Shown: positions 34,800 through 47,395, counted from the first letter of the stretch. The stretch is 64,000 bases of DNA from Cepaea nemoralis (GCA_014155875.1 JACEFZ010001339.1:95448-159447), one strand, 5' to 3'. Numbers and translations: made by a program. The notes: generated by a model from the letters alone, not told the origin.

Positions 34800-36010
34800 G
34801 GCTACTAAGGCCTAAATGTTCTTTGACAACGTGGGAAAAGAATGCTTGACGTTCTAAGAGAAGGATCTCCTGCAGTGATTTTTCTGTCCAGCCTAATTTT
34901 CACAGCTCTTGCAGTCCTGTTTGCGTCACAAGTGTCTACACCGCAGCTCGCCGTAAAATAAAAATTGTTTAGGGAGCCTGTGATTTGGCATGCGAGTATA
35001 TTGACCACCCCTGCAAATCTGATTCTTCATTAGTAGAGTGTGGATACTGGGCGTGGACGCTCTTTCTAGGACTTCAGTGTCTGGGATCTTATCTTGCCAT
35101 TTAATCTTCAATAGCTTCCTATGATAGACTGTGTGGAAGTGGTTTAATTTCTTAGCGTGTCGCTGATAAACAGTCCAGGTTTTCACAAGCACATAACAAA
35201 GTGGATAATACGACTGCTTTGTAGACTTTAGCTTTATCTGCAAGCTTATTCAATATCTGTCCCACACATTCGTGTACAGTCTGCCAAAGGCAACGCTGGC
35301 CTTGGAGATTCTTGCATTCACTTCGTCATCAATTGTGGCAGCTTGGGATACAGTGCTGCCAAGATAGGTGAATTTATCCACAACACTTAGTCTATGACCA
35401 GTCACTATGATATTCGGCACGGTGTGATTAATCCCCGGAGCTGGCTGGTACATAACTACAGTTTCTTCAAGTTGATATTGAGCCCACAGATGGCACAGGA
35501 ATATGAGAAAGCGAAAAACGTTGTGTTGCATGTCCGCCTCTGAGTTGGCATATCATCAGCAAGCAGGAGCTCTCTGACGGTGTCACTGTTAGTTTTGGTT
35601 TTAGATTTCACCTTCTGAGATTGAATAACTCCCCATCCATCCATGCGGTAGTTGATGTCTATTCCAATATCATTGTTTCCGAAGTCATTCGTCAGCATAG
35701 CTGAAAACATGAGGCTGAACAGTGTTGGTGCCAGGACACAGCCTTGCTTCACCCGTTGGTGACAGGAAAGGGCTCAGACAATTCGCCATTTTCCTGTACT
35801 CTTGCCTGCATACCATCATGAAATAGCCGCACTATTTGGACACACTTTCGTGGACAGCCATATTTCGCCATAATCTTCCACAGTCCTTCTCTGCTGACTG
35901 TATCAAAAGCCTTGGTAAGATCAATGAAAGTGGAGAACATTTCGGAGTTCTGTTCCTGGCATTTCTCTGCAAAGTGCCTTGCAGCGAAAATCATGTCAAT
36001 AATTCTTCGT
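34800..36010 (-). pseudogene. Zinc-finger-type LINE relic (unit 1)
   Basis: MIFAARHFAEKCQEQNSEMF, FIDLTKAFDTVSREGLWKIM, VKQGCVLAPTLFSLMFSAML and RELLLADDM follow in order, then a LGSTVS segment and LLKIKWQDKIPDTEVLERAS. This is the same family as 60349-61707. It lacks about 143 bases (48 codons) after GELRC that unit 2 keeps. Confidence 0.85.
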
Positions 36011-36242
36011 TCTATACTAGTTTATGTGCTATACTATGATGTGCTCTACAGGTTAATTCAACCGCGTGTTTTCAAACTTTGTTTATAAAAACAGCCTACG
36101 AGGACACTTGTTTGTTATAGGTCGAATGTTGAAACATACGACAAAGCGATCACGTGATTTATGTCAGTGCTAGCTAATAATATGTCATTTTCATGAAATC
36201 GTTTGCCTCAATATTATTATTTTAGTCAGGTTTAACATCTTA

Positions 36243-36960
36243 TTGACTGAACGCTGTAGCTATGCAACTGTTGCTTCTGCATTCTGTCGGTGTCGCTACT
36301 GCTGCTTCTTCTTGCTTAGCTACCACCGATATTTCTTTGTGCCGGTTCTTTTAAAGTTGCTTGACGATTCTTTTTGCTGCTCCTTTTTCTGTCCCTTCCT
36401 TTGGCTGATACTCTGTTTTCTTGTCCCTTTTTCTGAATCCTGGTCCCTTTTCTTATCCTTTCTTCTGGTTGCTGATTATTCTTTTAAAAACTTCTTCTGA
36501 CTGCTGATCTTTCTTTTTTTTTTCCACTTCGTTGGCTGCTGATCAATATTGTTGTCACTTATTCTGGTTGCTGATCATTCTTTTAAAAACTTCTTTTGGC
36601 TACTGATATTTCTTTCTGTCACTTCTACTGGCTGCTGTCTGCTCCTTATTCTTACTGATAATTGTTCTTTCTGCTATTCCCGTCTGCGGGTGCTTCTTCT
36701 TTCTGCAATTAGTGTTACACATGCTACTTATTGTTGCTTTTGCTGGTGCAGATGCTTCCCTCCCCTACCTGCTGCTGTTTTGTCTTGACATTTCGTCTTA
36801 CTGCTCCTTCTTTCTCCTGCGGCTGCCCCTGCTACTTCTTCCTGTCGTCTCCTTTGTCTGCCGCTTCTTCTGCCTGCGGTGGCTATCGCTGTTCCTTCCT
36901 GCTTCTTCTTATTCTTCATACTGCTTTCTTCTTCGCCAGTCCTGATTCAATTAGTTCTTA
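36243..36960. repeat. Pyrimidine-rich cryptic repeat (unit 1)
   Basis: Words such as ggttgctgatcattctttta and aaaacttcttctgactgctg recur about every 60-120 bases. The open frames are rich in Leu, Phe, Ser and Cys and look compositional. Confidence 0.6.
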
Positions 36961-37081
36961 CAACAGTGAATCACCCGCTAAGGCGAGGCTGGATCAACTT
37001 AAGATCATATACTGATAGCCAGCTTTCCATGCAACAATACAATACTGTTTTATTTATTTTCTCGGTGCTATCCTCTTTTCC

Positions 37082-37082
<1 letters not shown>

Positions 37083-37146
<64 letters not shown>

Positions 37147-37335
37147 CTCTCCCCACCCTCCCCAGAGTCCTACTAGTGATTCATGATACGGCCAAACAAT
37201 GCTTTTTTATTCTCCTTGATGTATGTGATAATGTTCCTTTCTTTGGGGGGGGGGGGGGGGGGGGGGGAGAACACACACACACATGCATGCACGCACGCAT
37301 GCGCGCGCACACACACACACAACACACACACACAT
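37083..37335. repeat. (CT)n, poly-G and (CA)n tracts (unit 1)
   Basis: (CT)n at about 37083-37147, G-run at about 37245-37267, (CA)n to 37335. The unit 2 equivalents are 43841-43952, 44048-44069 and 44071-44150. Confidence 0.95.
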
Positions 37336-37544
37336 ATTATATTAGGCCATCTTCAATACTCTGTTTGACTGTCCGTGCTATATGATGGCATGTTTTGTGG
37401 CACATGTCCATTGAGTCTCTTATTGTGAAGATAATTAGCCAATATGGTATGGGCAGAACAAAGCCTCGGAAAACTCTTTAACTCTCTTTCCTACCTTATG
37501 TATCCTCTTTCTCAAAGGGTTTTAAAGGAGTTTAAAGGCAATAG

Positions 37545-37693
37545 GTCATCTTCATTGCACCAGGGGTTATCCCGTGTGGCTCGGTATCTTTCCGAAGGGC
37601 GGCCTTGTCGACAAACATGGCACAGTACACGAACTCTGTAGCTCCAGGGATAATCCCCAGGAGTCTCCCAGAAAACATAGCACAGTGCACGAA
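37545..37693 (-). mobile_element. SINE family B part at the duplication junction
   Basis: It holds the SINE 3' body (gcaccaggggttatcccgtg) and about one and a half of the 60-bp repeats, then is cut by the start of unit 2. Confidence 0.75.
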
Positions 37694-38060
37694 CCAACAA
37701 CTGAGAAGAAAGTAATGGCAGTAGGTATGTGGTTTCTGAGGAAATCTAATGTTTACCATGGAAGGACAGAAAAAACGAATGCGAATGCCCTGCGAGAAAC
37801 AACTGAAAACTTTTTAATTGATTAGAGAAATTATAAGATAGTATAAACAGTCAGGAAATGTTTGGCGTGCTATGAAAAGAAATAAACTTGAAAACTTACT
37901 GACAACTGACAATCTTGATGAGAAAAGAAGGAAGGGAAGGCAAAGAAATAAATACCTAGTTGGCTTTGGCCATCCAGGACTAAAAGAGAATAGTCCCAGT
38001 AGAGATGATTTGGTGATGTCTGTAGAAGGAGAAAACGCTCGGCATTCACGAGAAATATAG
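37694..38060 (+). pseudogene. LINE C-terminal fragment (unit 2)
   Basis: Copy of the unit 1 fragment; MKRNKLENLLTTDNLDEKRR reads without a break here. Confidence 0.7.
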
Positions 38061-38600
38061 GAGATCATCCAACAAGAGTCCACTTACGATAAACGTCCGG
38101 TTTAGATGATTTGATCCTGCTTGCAGAATGCGAGAAGACCGGCATCGAAAATAAATATGGGACACCAACAGCCAAGGACCACGACCTTCTAAGTAGGACA
38201 CTGCAATGTAACTTAAGACGTTCGTACATCTGTTGTTTATACAGCACGTGACATACACTTTACCGTGTGTGTCCCATGCTTTATGGTGACCAATACGATC
38301 TTCTTAAATCCCGTACTTTGTATAAGGTAATAACGAAATCTTTTGACATAGCGATTCTTTTCTTTATCCTCGCGTTCCATCTTCCGTCAGAAAACACTGC
38401 AATCTCGATACTGACAACCTGTTGATTATTATGCCTTTACTACATGTAAAGCGTAATGGTATTAGATATGTCATGGAAACTACCAAGACTTTTTCATGTA
38501 GCTTGGGAAGAAAGAAACGGCCAAGACGATTGGTAACAGGCAGTAATGGTACCTATGTGGAAAAACAATGAATGAATCACTGAAAAACGAGAAGTAGATT

Positions 38601-39809
38601 GTGAGCTTTACCAAAGCACGACTACAAAAAACAAAATGGACGTTGCGGCCAAAGCCTTCGTCAGCACAGAACAAACAAACAAAAATAGACTAACAAATAC
38701 ACGAAAGACACTACATGAAAGTATTAATTTCACTTATCTGTGTCCTAGCTTGAACGGCTATCCGTGGATGGAATAAACCGGATGTCGTGGTTAACGGGGT
38801 CAACTGACTAAAGGTCAGTACAGCCAGAAGCTCGGTGATTGGCTAAGACAACCGGTGAGGGAACCCGCGCTGGGGGGATGGGGGTGCGCCCATGAGAGCG
38901 AATGGAAAAATATGGATATGTAGAGCACTGTAGCTGACTCTGTGGCGATGTAACGGATGCAGTTCGCAATTCCGCACGCCAAGCTCGAAACTCTGCTGTG
39001 GGCGATCTGGATGCAGACCACCAAGCGTTTGCCATCATAAAATAGCACAAGTGACGGTTGTTCAGAACGCAATGAGAAGCGACCGCACGCAAACTAACCG
39101 GGAAGTCACAGAAGGCAAAGATAATGCTGGTGTTGACTACTACGTCCTGTGAAGGACATGCAACTGGCTTGTAAGTGGACTATACGACTACGGGGATGGG
39201 GGGGGGGGGGGCAAGGGGCGTTAGGGACTTAAATAAAACTGTGTTGGACATTGAGGCCGTGAGGGGAGAGTGAACCCAACTGGAAGATAAGACGGTTTTC
39301 CAATGTCTTGCGATCGCGTTCGTGAGATGTGCACGATTTTATCGCCGTAACACGTATGTCGGCAACCCCACAGTGGTCAGAACTGTTAAAGTGTAGGGGT
39401 AGCGGTTTCTGGGCAGCACTATTGATATCAGATAGGTGTTGTCTAAATCTGTCCGCCAGACGAAGACCTGTCCCCCCAAAATATCTCATGTCGCAACGTG
39501 TGCAGATGATCGCATAGATAACGTTGCGACTCGTACATGAGAAACCCTCCCGGATGTGGAAAGTAGTCTTAGGGAAAGTCAGACTTTTGGTTTGAAGGAC
39601 ATGTGGACAGGTCTTACAACGAGATCGAAGACATGCAGTCGTGCCAGGAAGAGACTTGTGAGATTGGGATAGAGTGCTATGGACCAGCACATCCCTCAGG
39701 TTACGATCCCGCCTGTATGCCACGAGTGGGGCCTCTGAGAAGACATCGCGAGTGATTGGGTCTTCCTGGAGGATGGGTAGATGCCTCATGAGAATATTCT
39801 TGGCAGCTT
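38601..39809 (-). mobile_element. Penelope-like element, 5' truncated (unit 2)
   Basis: The same element and the same 25-base flanking repeats (38576-38600 and 39810-39834). The open frame 39229-39789 has 186 codons and holds the whole remaining protein part. Confidence 0.85.
39229..39789 (-). CDS. GIY-YIG endonuclease part of a Penelope-like element, partial
   Basis: 186 codons in frame. Order: RDVFSEAPLVAYRRDRNLRD; a CRSRCKTCPHVL zinc-binding-like segment; FHIREGFSCTSRNVIYAI; CTRCDMRYFGGTGLRLADRF with RQHL; then HFNSSDHCGVADIRV and LENRLIFQLGSL. In the family the last motifs are CxxC...Y(I/V)GxT...R...H, with an ExR/N pair near the end. The YFGGTG here departs from the usual YIGET/YVGQT. 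The N-terminal reverse transcriptase is absent, so the MRHLPIL start is only the truncation point. Not functional alone. Confidence 0.85.
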   Translation of the reverse strand: MRHLPILQEDPITRDVFSEAPLVAYRRDRNLRDVLVHSTLSQSHKSLPGTTACLRSRCKTCPHVLQTKSLTFPKTTFHIREGFSCTSRNVIYAIICTRCDMRYFGGTGLRLADRFRQHLSDINSAAQKPLPLHFNSSDHCGVADIRVTAIKSCTSHERDRKTLENRLIFQLGSLSPHGLNVQHSFI

Positions 39810-39834
39810 ATCACTGAAAAACGAGAAGTAGATT

Positions 39835-41200
39835 TATCACATTGAATGTGGAAAAAGAAAGGCAACATGAGAGAGTGCGAAACGTACATGGATATATCAC
39901 TCCCGACTCATGTAGGGAAAATGGACAAATAATTATTCGAACAAAGAGCTAGACCCATAGCCGAACAACAGTTAAGTAAAGTACAGTTTGGTTTCAGGAA
40001 AGGTAAATGTGCACTGATGCACTATTACCACTAAACAAATATGTAAAAAAAATGTAAAAAAAAAAAAAACATTGAATACAGTGGCTAGCAGAACTGTGTT
40101 TGTTGATTTAAAAAAAAGGCTTTCGACAGAACAATCAGAGATAAATTACGGACCACTCTTGAAGACTACAGGATACAAGGATGTCCTTTTACAATTACTA
40201 GAAAACACAATAGCCATGTACCACAAGAACCAAAGTGCAGAACTCAAGAAGGTATATCAGATATGTTCACAGTCAATACAGGAGAGAGACGGGAATGTGT
40301 GCTCTCCTGCTGCTATTTAATATCTGTATAGACATAATATCCAAACAAGCAAGCCTAGCCATTCAGAAAATTTAAACTTTTATTTTTTAAGACGAAACTA
40401 TAGATCCACCCGCAATAAATGAACTGTTATTTGCAGACTATCAGTGCCTGTTTTTACACTGATGATGGGTAGACTGTAAGCAAAATCATATTAATAAGCG
40501 AGTTTAAATTGCAGCATACACAATATGAATATACATACAGCCATAACTGAAGTAATTCAGATTAGCAGATCTCCTGGTCCACTAAGTACACTTCTGAACA
40601 AGTTACACAATTTTAATATATAGGACGTATGATCACAGATGATGACATACTGACAGAGAAAATCGAAATCAGATGTCAAGAGGCAAGTGCGCTTATGTAT
40701 CAACTATCACCCATACTGAAACACCCAAACGTCCGTGAAATGACAGATAATAAATAACATGTTCACACCAACACTATGCTGATAATATCAAACACAGACA
40801 TTATCCAAATCGCACTTAGCAGAATCAACACCTGCGAGATGGGATGCTTGAGAAGAGCTACCAACTTAACTATCCGGAAGCGAGTAAAATGATGTTATCA
40901 GACAGACAGTGGGATCAACACCTTGCTCCACATATATTGAAAGGTATAACATCAAATTGTTCGGCCATAGCGTTAGAATGCAGCACCATCAAATACCCAG
41001 CAGTGGCGCCAAATCAAAGATCCGATACGAGAGCAAGAGAGGACGCACAAGAAGAACATGGATTGACGACATCCAAGACATTGTCCAATCCAGACCAATG
41101 ACACAATCCAATGCCGCCCATCTGGCACTGGAACGTCAACTATTCTTCACGACGACGCATGAAGGCTAAAGTGGAATATAGTAATGATGATGAAAACTAC
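39835..41200 (+). pseudogene. LINE reverse transcriptase relic (unit 2)
   Basis: Unit 2 copy of the relic at 33255-34620. It carries TVFVDLKKRLSTEQSEINYG (the FVDxxKAFD region) in one frame. It ends gctaaagtggaatatagta then atgatgatg. Confidence 0.82.
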
Positions 41201-41399
41201 TTTGCACTCAGTTTTGCTAACGTAAAATAATCCGATTCTTCTCGCTTTCCTCCAGAGTGGGTAAACATTCGATATATAGATTATATGTGCTATGGTGGTG
41301 GTGTTTATCCATCAAGAATGATGACGACCATTCAATACATCCAGTGGGGTTGAAAGTATGGAGCCGTTAGTTCTAAGATGGCTAGTAAGGTCTAAATGT

Positions 41400-42740
41400 T
41401 CTTTGACAACGTGGGCAAGAATGCTTGACGTTCTAAGAGAGGGATCTCCTGCAGTGATTTTTTCTGTCCAGCCTTATTTTCACAGCTCTTGCAGTCCTGT
41501 TTGCGTCACAAGTGTCTACACACTTGAGTAATTATGTACGCCACGAATTTCGGTCTTTGGCAGCAGTCTCCCAAGTGTCATGATGAATTCCAACAGATTT
41601 CAGTGAGATCTTCCGAGTGTCTTTAAAGCGTTTCCTCTTACCACCTTGGGAACATTTACGACAACGCAGCTCGCCGTAAAAAAAAATTGTTTAGGGAGCC
41701 TGTGATCTGACATGCGAGTCAAGTGACCAGCCCAGCAAATCTGATTCTTTATTAGTAGAGTGTGCATACTGGGCGTGGACGCTCTTTCTAGGACTTCAGT
41801 GTCTGGGATCTTATCTTGCCATTTAATCTTCAATAGCTTCCTATGATAGACTGTGTGGAAGTGGTTTAATTTCCTAGCGTGTCGCTGATAAACAGTCCAG
41901 GTTTTCACAAGCACATAACAAAGTGGATAATACGACTGCTTTGTAGACTTTCAGCTTTATCTGCAGGCTTATTCAATATCTGTCCCACACATTCGTGTAC
42001 AGTCTGCCAAAGGCAACGCTGGCCTTGGAGATTATTGCATTCACCCCGTCATCAATTGTGGCAGCTTGGGATACAGTTCTGCCAAGATAGGTGAATTTAT
42101 CCACAACACTTAGTCTATGACCAGTCATTATGATATTCGGCACGGTGTGATTAATCCCCGGAGCTGGCTGGTACATAAAACAGTTACTTCAGGTTGATAT
42201 TGAGCCCAAAGATGGCATAGGAATATGAGAAAGCTAAAACGTTGTGTTGCATGTCCGCCTCTGAGTTGGCATATCATCAGAAAGCAGGAGCTCTCTGACG
42301 GTGTCACTGTTAGATTTTGGTTTTAGCTTTCAACCTTCTGAGATTGAATAACTTCCCATCCATCCATGCGGTAGTTAATGTATATTCCAATATCACTGTT
42401 TTCGAAGTCATTCGTCAGCATAGCTGAAAACATGAGGCTGAACAGTGTTGGTGCCAGGACACAGCCTTGCTTCACTCCGTTGGTGACAGGAAAGGGCTCA
42501 GACAATTCGCTATTTTCTTTTACTCTTGCCTGCATACCATCATGAAATAGCCGCACTATTTGGACACACTTTCGTGGACAGACATATTTTGCCATAATCT
42601 ACCACAGTCCTTCTCTGCTGACTGTATCAAAAGCCTTGGTAAGATCAATGAAAGTGGAGAACATTTCGGAGTTCTGTTCCTGGCATTTTTCTGCAAAGTG
42701 CCTAGCAGCGAAAATCATGTCAATAATTCTTCGTTCTATA
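41400..42740 (-). pseudogene. Zinc-finger-type LINE relic (unit 2)
   Basis: As unit 1 but with the segment at 41521-41663, which encodes a KCSQGGKRKRFKDTRKISL stretch matching GKRSQGRPLLRYRDVCKRDM in the intact relative. Several frameshifts are shared with unit 1. Confidence 0.85.
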
Positions 42741-42999
42741 CTAGTTTATGTGCTATACAATGATGTGCTCTACAGGTTAATTCAACCGCGTGTTTTCAAA
42801 CTTTCTTGTAATAAAAAACAGCCTACCAGGACACTTGTTTGTTATAGGTCGAATGTTGAAACATACGACAAAGCGATCACGTGATTTATGTTAGAGCTAG
42901 CTAATAATATGTCATTTTCATGAAATCGTTTCCCTCAATATTATTATTTTAGTCAGGTTTAACATCTTATTGACTGAACGCTGTAGCTATGCAACTGTT

Positions 43000-43730
43000 A
43001 CTTCTGCATTCTGTCGGTGTCGCTACTGCTGCTTCTTATTGCTTAGCTACCACCGATATTTCTTTGTGCCGTTTCTTTTGATGTTGCTTGTCGATTCTTT
43101 TTGCTGCTCCTTTTTCTGTCCTTTCTTCTGACTGCTGCTCCTTTTTCTGTCCCTTCCTTTGGCTGATACTCTGTTTTCTTGTCCCTTTTTCTGAATCCTG
43201 GTCCCTTTTCTTATCCTTTCTTCTGGTTGCTGATTATTCTTTTAAAAACTTCTTCTGACTGCTGATCTTTCTTTTTTTTTCCACTTCGTTGGCTGCTGAT
43301 CAATATTGTTGTCACTTATTCTGGTTGCTGATCATTCTTTTAAAAACTTCTTTTGGCTACTGATATTTCTTTCTGTCACTTCTACTGGCTGCTGTCTGCT
43401 CCTTATTCTTACTGATAATTGTTCTTTCTGCTATTCCTGTCTGCGAGTGCTTCTTCTTTCTCCAATTAGTGTTACACATGCTACTTATTGTTGCTTTTGC
43501 TGGTGCAGATGCTTCCCTCCCCTACCTGCTGCTGTTTTGTCTTGACATTTCGTATTACTGCTCCTTCTTTCTCCTGCGGCTGCCCCTGCTACTTCTTCCT
43601 GTCGTCTCCTTTGTCTGCCGCTTCTTCTGCCTGCGGTGGCTATCGCTGTTCCTCCCTGCTTCTTCTTATTCTTCATACTGCTTTCTTCTTCGCCAGTCCT
43701 GATTCAATTAGTTCTTACAACAGTGAATCA
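43000..43730. repeat. Pyrimidine-rich cryptic repeat (unit 2)
   Basis: Copy of 36243-36960 with one extra local duplication near 43110-43150 (gctgctcctttttctgtcc twice). Confidence 0.6.
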
Positions 43731-43838
43731 TCCGCTAAGGCGAGGCTGGATCAACTTAAGATCATATACTGATAGCCAGCTTTCCATGCAACAATACAAT
43801 ACTGTTTTATTTATTTTCTCGGTGCTATCCTATTTTCC

Positions 43839-43955
<117 letters not shown>

Positions 43956-44106
43956 CACCCTCCCCCAGAGTCCTACTAGTGATTCACGATACGGCCAAAC
44001 AATGCTTTTTTATTCTCCTTGATGTATGTGATAATGTTCCTTTCTCTTGGGGGGGGGGGGGGGGGGGGGAGAACACACACACACATGCACGCACGCACGC
44101 ACGCAT

Positions 44107-44156
<50 letters not shown>

Positions 44157-44369
44157 TAGGCCATCTTCAATACTCTGTTTGACTGTCCGTGCTATATGAT
44201 GGCATGTTTTGTGGCACGTGTCCATTGAGTCTCTTATTGTGAAGATAATTAGCCAATATGGTATGGGCAGAACAAAGCCTCGGAAACTCTTTAACTCTCT
44301 TTCCTACCTTATGTATCCTCTTTCTCAAAGGGTTTAAAGGAGTTTAAAAGGCAATAGGTTCATCTTCAT

Positions 44370-44760
44370 TGCACCAGGGGTTATCCCGTGTGGCTCGGTA
44401 TCTTTCCGAAGGGCGGCCTGTCGAAAACATGGCACAGTACACGAACTCTGTAGCTCCAGGGATAATCCCCAGGAGTCTCCCAGAAAACATAGCACAGTGC
44501 ACGAACTCTATAGCTATAGGGATAATCCCCAGGAGTCTCCCAGAAAACATGGCACAGTGCACCAACACTGTAGCTCCAGGGATAATCTCCAGGAGTCTCC
44601 CAGAAAACATGGCACAGTGCATGAACTCTGTAGCTCCAGCGATGACCCCCAGGAGTCTCCCAGAAAATTGCACTTGTGAATCGAACGACGTAGGCCGGAA
44701 TCGAACCCACAATCTTCGTCGCGGGAACAAGCGGCGCAACCGCTCAGCCACGGAGACTTC
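44370..44760 (-). mobile_element. SINE family B with internal 60-bp minisatellite
   Basis: The reverse-strand head is intact at about 44690-44755 (CCGTGGCTGAGCGGTTGCGC, B box GTTCGATTCC). The body holds four 60-base units (about 44424-44663) of aaaacatggcacagtgcac, gaactctgtagctccaggga and taatccccaggagtctccca. Other family members have one. Confidence 0.82.
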
Positions 44761-44764
44761 CCTC

Positions 44765-45300
44765 TTGCTCAATGCGTCTGCAATGTTCCCTGTCCATCTT
44801 CCAGGAACCATGCTTTCCATCACTGTTCTGTCCAAGTCATTGTAACGTTTAATATGATCAACATATTTCAGCTTCCGAGTCTGGATGCTCGTTCTGAGAC
44901 AGTTTTCGTCGATGTTAAGATCTTGCAGAATGTTTTTATTTTCTTTTTCATTCACGATTTTCTAAGATCGATTCTGTAACATTTTAAATTAAAAGACTCG
45001 ATTTTCTAACAGTGATGGCGAAGTGGGCTCACAGTCGTAGGTTGCCACACGTGATATGAATGTTTCCAAAAATTTTACTTTGACTTGTTTCCTCGTGTTG
45101 TTCAGCAGGCTGTTAAACAGCTTAATCCGGGCATTACTATTTGCCGCCTGTGTCTTTTTTTTTTTCTTTTTCTTTTTATAATCCCAGTTGTTTTGATTAG
45201 GAAACCAAGATATTCAAAATTTATGACATTTTCAATGTCTGTATTCCGGACTGTAGTATTTGGTGGCAAGTAGTTTTTATCCATAGACATTAACATTGTT
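44765..45300 (-). pseudogene. LINE relic interrupted by the SINE B copy
   Basis: LQDLNIDENCLRTSIQTRKL, then YVDHIKRYNDLDRTVMES and GIxPGRWTGN resemble the YxGHIxR...IxxGxxxGRR block. Further upstream, NVINFEYLGFLIKTTG is the YLGxxI motif. Confidence 0.7.
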
Positions 45301-45333
45301 ATTTTTAAGTTCAGAGAAGGATTTTTATTTTAA

Positions 45334-45510
45334 TCAGACAGACAGACAGACAGAGACAGACAGACAGACAGACAGACGGATGGACGGACGGACGGACGGA
45401 CAGACAGACAGACAGATAGACGGACGGACGGACGGACGGACGGAGGGGCGGACGGACGGACGGACGGAGGGACAGACGGACGGATGGACTGACGGACAGA
45501 CGGACGGACA
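45334..45510. repeat. (CAGA)n(CGGA)n tetranucleotide array
   Basis: CAGA units pass into CGGA/TGGA units. Long frames over it are artefacts. Confidence 0.95.
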
Positions 45511-45889
45511 TGTAATACCTAGAAGACATTTCTGCAATACTCACCGTTGTTTTTGCCCTTGGATATATGTATTCTAGGGGCGAGCAACTCCGGTCGACCC
45601 ACAAGATGAGGTAGGTATGTGTAAACCCCGGGTAGCAAAGGTATTGAGATTCTGCTTCTGTTTTCTGAAAGGTCAAGGTGCGAAACCCATCTGTTGAAGA
45701 TAATGAGTTATAACCATAAGGTCCTTTCATTCTTTTTCTCCTTAAGTCTTGTTCTCTTCTATTCTACATATTTATTCTAAAGCTTAATAATTAGCTTTGC
45801 TAACATTTTTATGTTGACGTAAATTCGCTCATCATTATCATTAATTGCCTTGCCAACTGACGTAGACATTCATGACTTTCCACATATCT

Positions 45890-46330
45890 CGGTCTTTGGT
45901 GTTCTGGATCAACTCTGCTCATAATAATGCTCTTAATCCATCCAGCATAATTTCTCTTGTTCTGCCTATGCCTCTCTTCCCCTTGAACTTTCCAGTCGTC
46001 GTGATGTTCTCCAATGTCTTTCTTCTCATCACATGATCAAAGAAAGCTGTTTGGTTCATTCTGTTTGTTGTATTTAATGTTCTAGTTTCATTAGCCTCTT
46101 TCAGGTAGTCGTTGTTAGTTACTCTGGCAGTCCAAGGAACTCGCAACATTCGTCTCAGGAGCCACATCTCTGTGGATTCCAAGTTCTTCCTGACTTGTTC
46201 TTTTACATTTCAAGATTCACTGCCATTTAGCAAAACAAGTTATGTATGTCATTTCAGCACTCTCTTTCTTACATTCAATAATAGTGACTTAGTGCATAAG
46301 ATACTTTTCATATTCTGAAATGCAGCTTTT
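45890..46330 (-). pseudogene. LINE C-terminal relic
   Basis: MESTEMWLLRRMLRVPWTAR, VTNNDYLKEANETRTL, FFDHVMRRKTLENITTTGKF and GKRGIGRTREIMLDGL follow the exact order of the post-RT C-terminal domain of LINEs. One frame is open for 87 codons. Confidence 0.85.
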
Positions 46331-46864
46331 GCTTACCCTGGTTTTAATCTGGCTTTAATGTTCATCATTTGGAGGCTTCTGGATCGAAGCCCGGTGTACT
46401 CACATTAGCTTTCAATGTTTATGTTGTCTAGTGTCTACTAGAGGTCGCAGTGGCTGATAGGTTTAACATTCTCAAACGACGTAGTGGATTCTTTCCACAG
46501 ACCGGTCATTTGAACTTAATGTCGACTTCTTGTTCAGACAGCAATTACCAAATAAAAAATTAACTGCACGTCTTTTACAGAACATTGTAATCAACCTCAG
46601 CAATTACTCGCTATTTATTATGTCTACTAGACAATGCTAGTTCAATAGCTTTTCATTTCTTTCTGAATGGTATACAGGTGACGGGAAAAGTGTCTAGTAC
46701 ATCGCAAACTGTCTATAGGCATACTGCAACTTCTTGCAAGTGGCGTACACAAGCATGTTTAAGTGTTTACTAACAGATAGCCATTTGCTGGTACCTAAAC
46801 TTAAATGGAAGGATTAAAGTATTATTACAGAATCCCTTACGGAGGTTTATTTATTTATGTTTAT

Positions 46865-47130
46865 TTTTGCGTTCGCTCACTTTGAAACCAAGTAGGTCCA
46901 TACACGTGATACTACTTTAGTCTACTGGACTGACTGAGTGTGGATCAAATTTCCATATTACCAGGTCCCTCGCCATCATACGAACCCACCCCGAAATCTG
47001 AGGTACTCGTAATTTACGTCCCCAAGTCAAGGACGAGACGTCAACGTTTTAGTCCAGCTGACCGGTGTAGAGCGTGAATACGCTACCTCGGAATCAGCAC
47101 ACCTGAAGTTTAAGAACAGTTCTGCTGATC
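46865..47130 (-). mobile_element. SINE family A
   Basis: It matches 430-725 across its length: ccctcgccatcatacgaacc, cctgaggtact-like and cgtccccaagtcaaggacga, and a worn B box near 47075-47090. Confidence 0.75.
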
Positions 47131-47279
47131 TGCGCTTAGGAAGAGAACAAAACATATTCCAGTGAATCGGGAGGTGCGGGAGAGACGCTGTCGCTGGATG
47201 AGACAGACTGAGAAAACATGACAATATTGTTACTAGAAAACTCCTTCGCTATCATCAACAGCGCAAACGAAATAGGGGG

Positions 47280-47395
47280 ATGTCTACAATAGATAAGATA
47301 ACTAGCGGCTCAAATGAATGACATGGGAAGGACTCGGAGCGAGCTGCAAGAGATAGCAGACGATAGGACGATTTGGCGTGAGTGTTTTGAGGGTT
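47280..47395 (+). pseudogene. Short LINE C-terminal fragment
   Basis: NDMGRTRSELQEIADDRTIW, then RECFEGLC resembles the last residues of a LINE protein (LxxLAxDRxxWR). A (GATC/ATC) tail follows. Confidence 0.5.

Larger units (their letters stand above)
31111..37693. repeat. Tandem duplication, unit 1
   Basis: Base-for-base it is the same sequence as 37694-44505 apart from scattered point changes, many one-base indels in homopolymers and a few larger gaps. It starts at ccaacaactgagaagaaag. It holds a LINE C-terminal fragment, a Penelope-like element, a LINE reverse transcriptase relic, a reverse zinc-finger LINE relic, pyrimidine-rich DNA, (CT)n, poly-G, (CA)n and part of a SINE B. Confidence 0.95.

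Noticed and set aside
37183..37385. Frames with poly-Gly, His-Thr and Leu-Ser runs in both duplication units
   Set aside because: Products of (CT)n, poly-G and (CA)n tracts.
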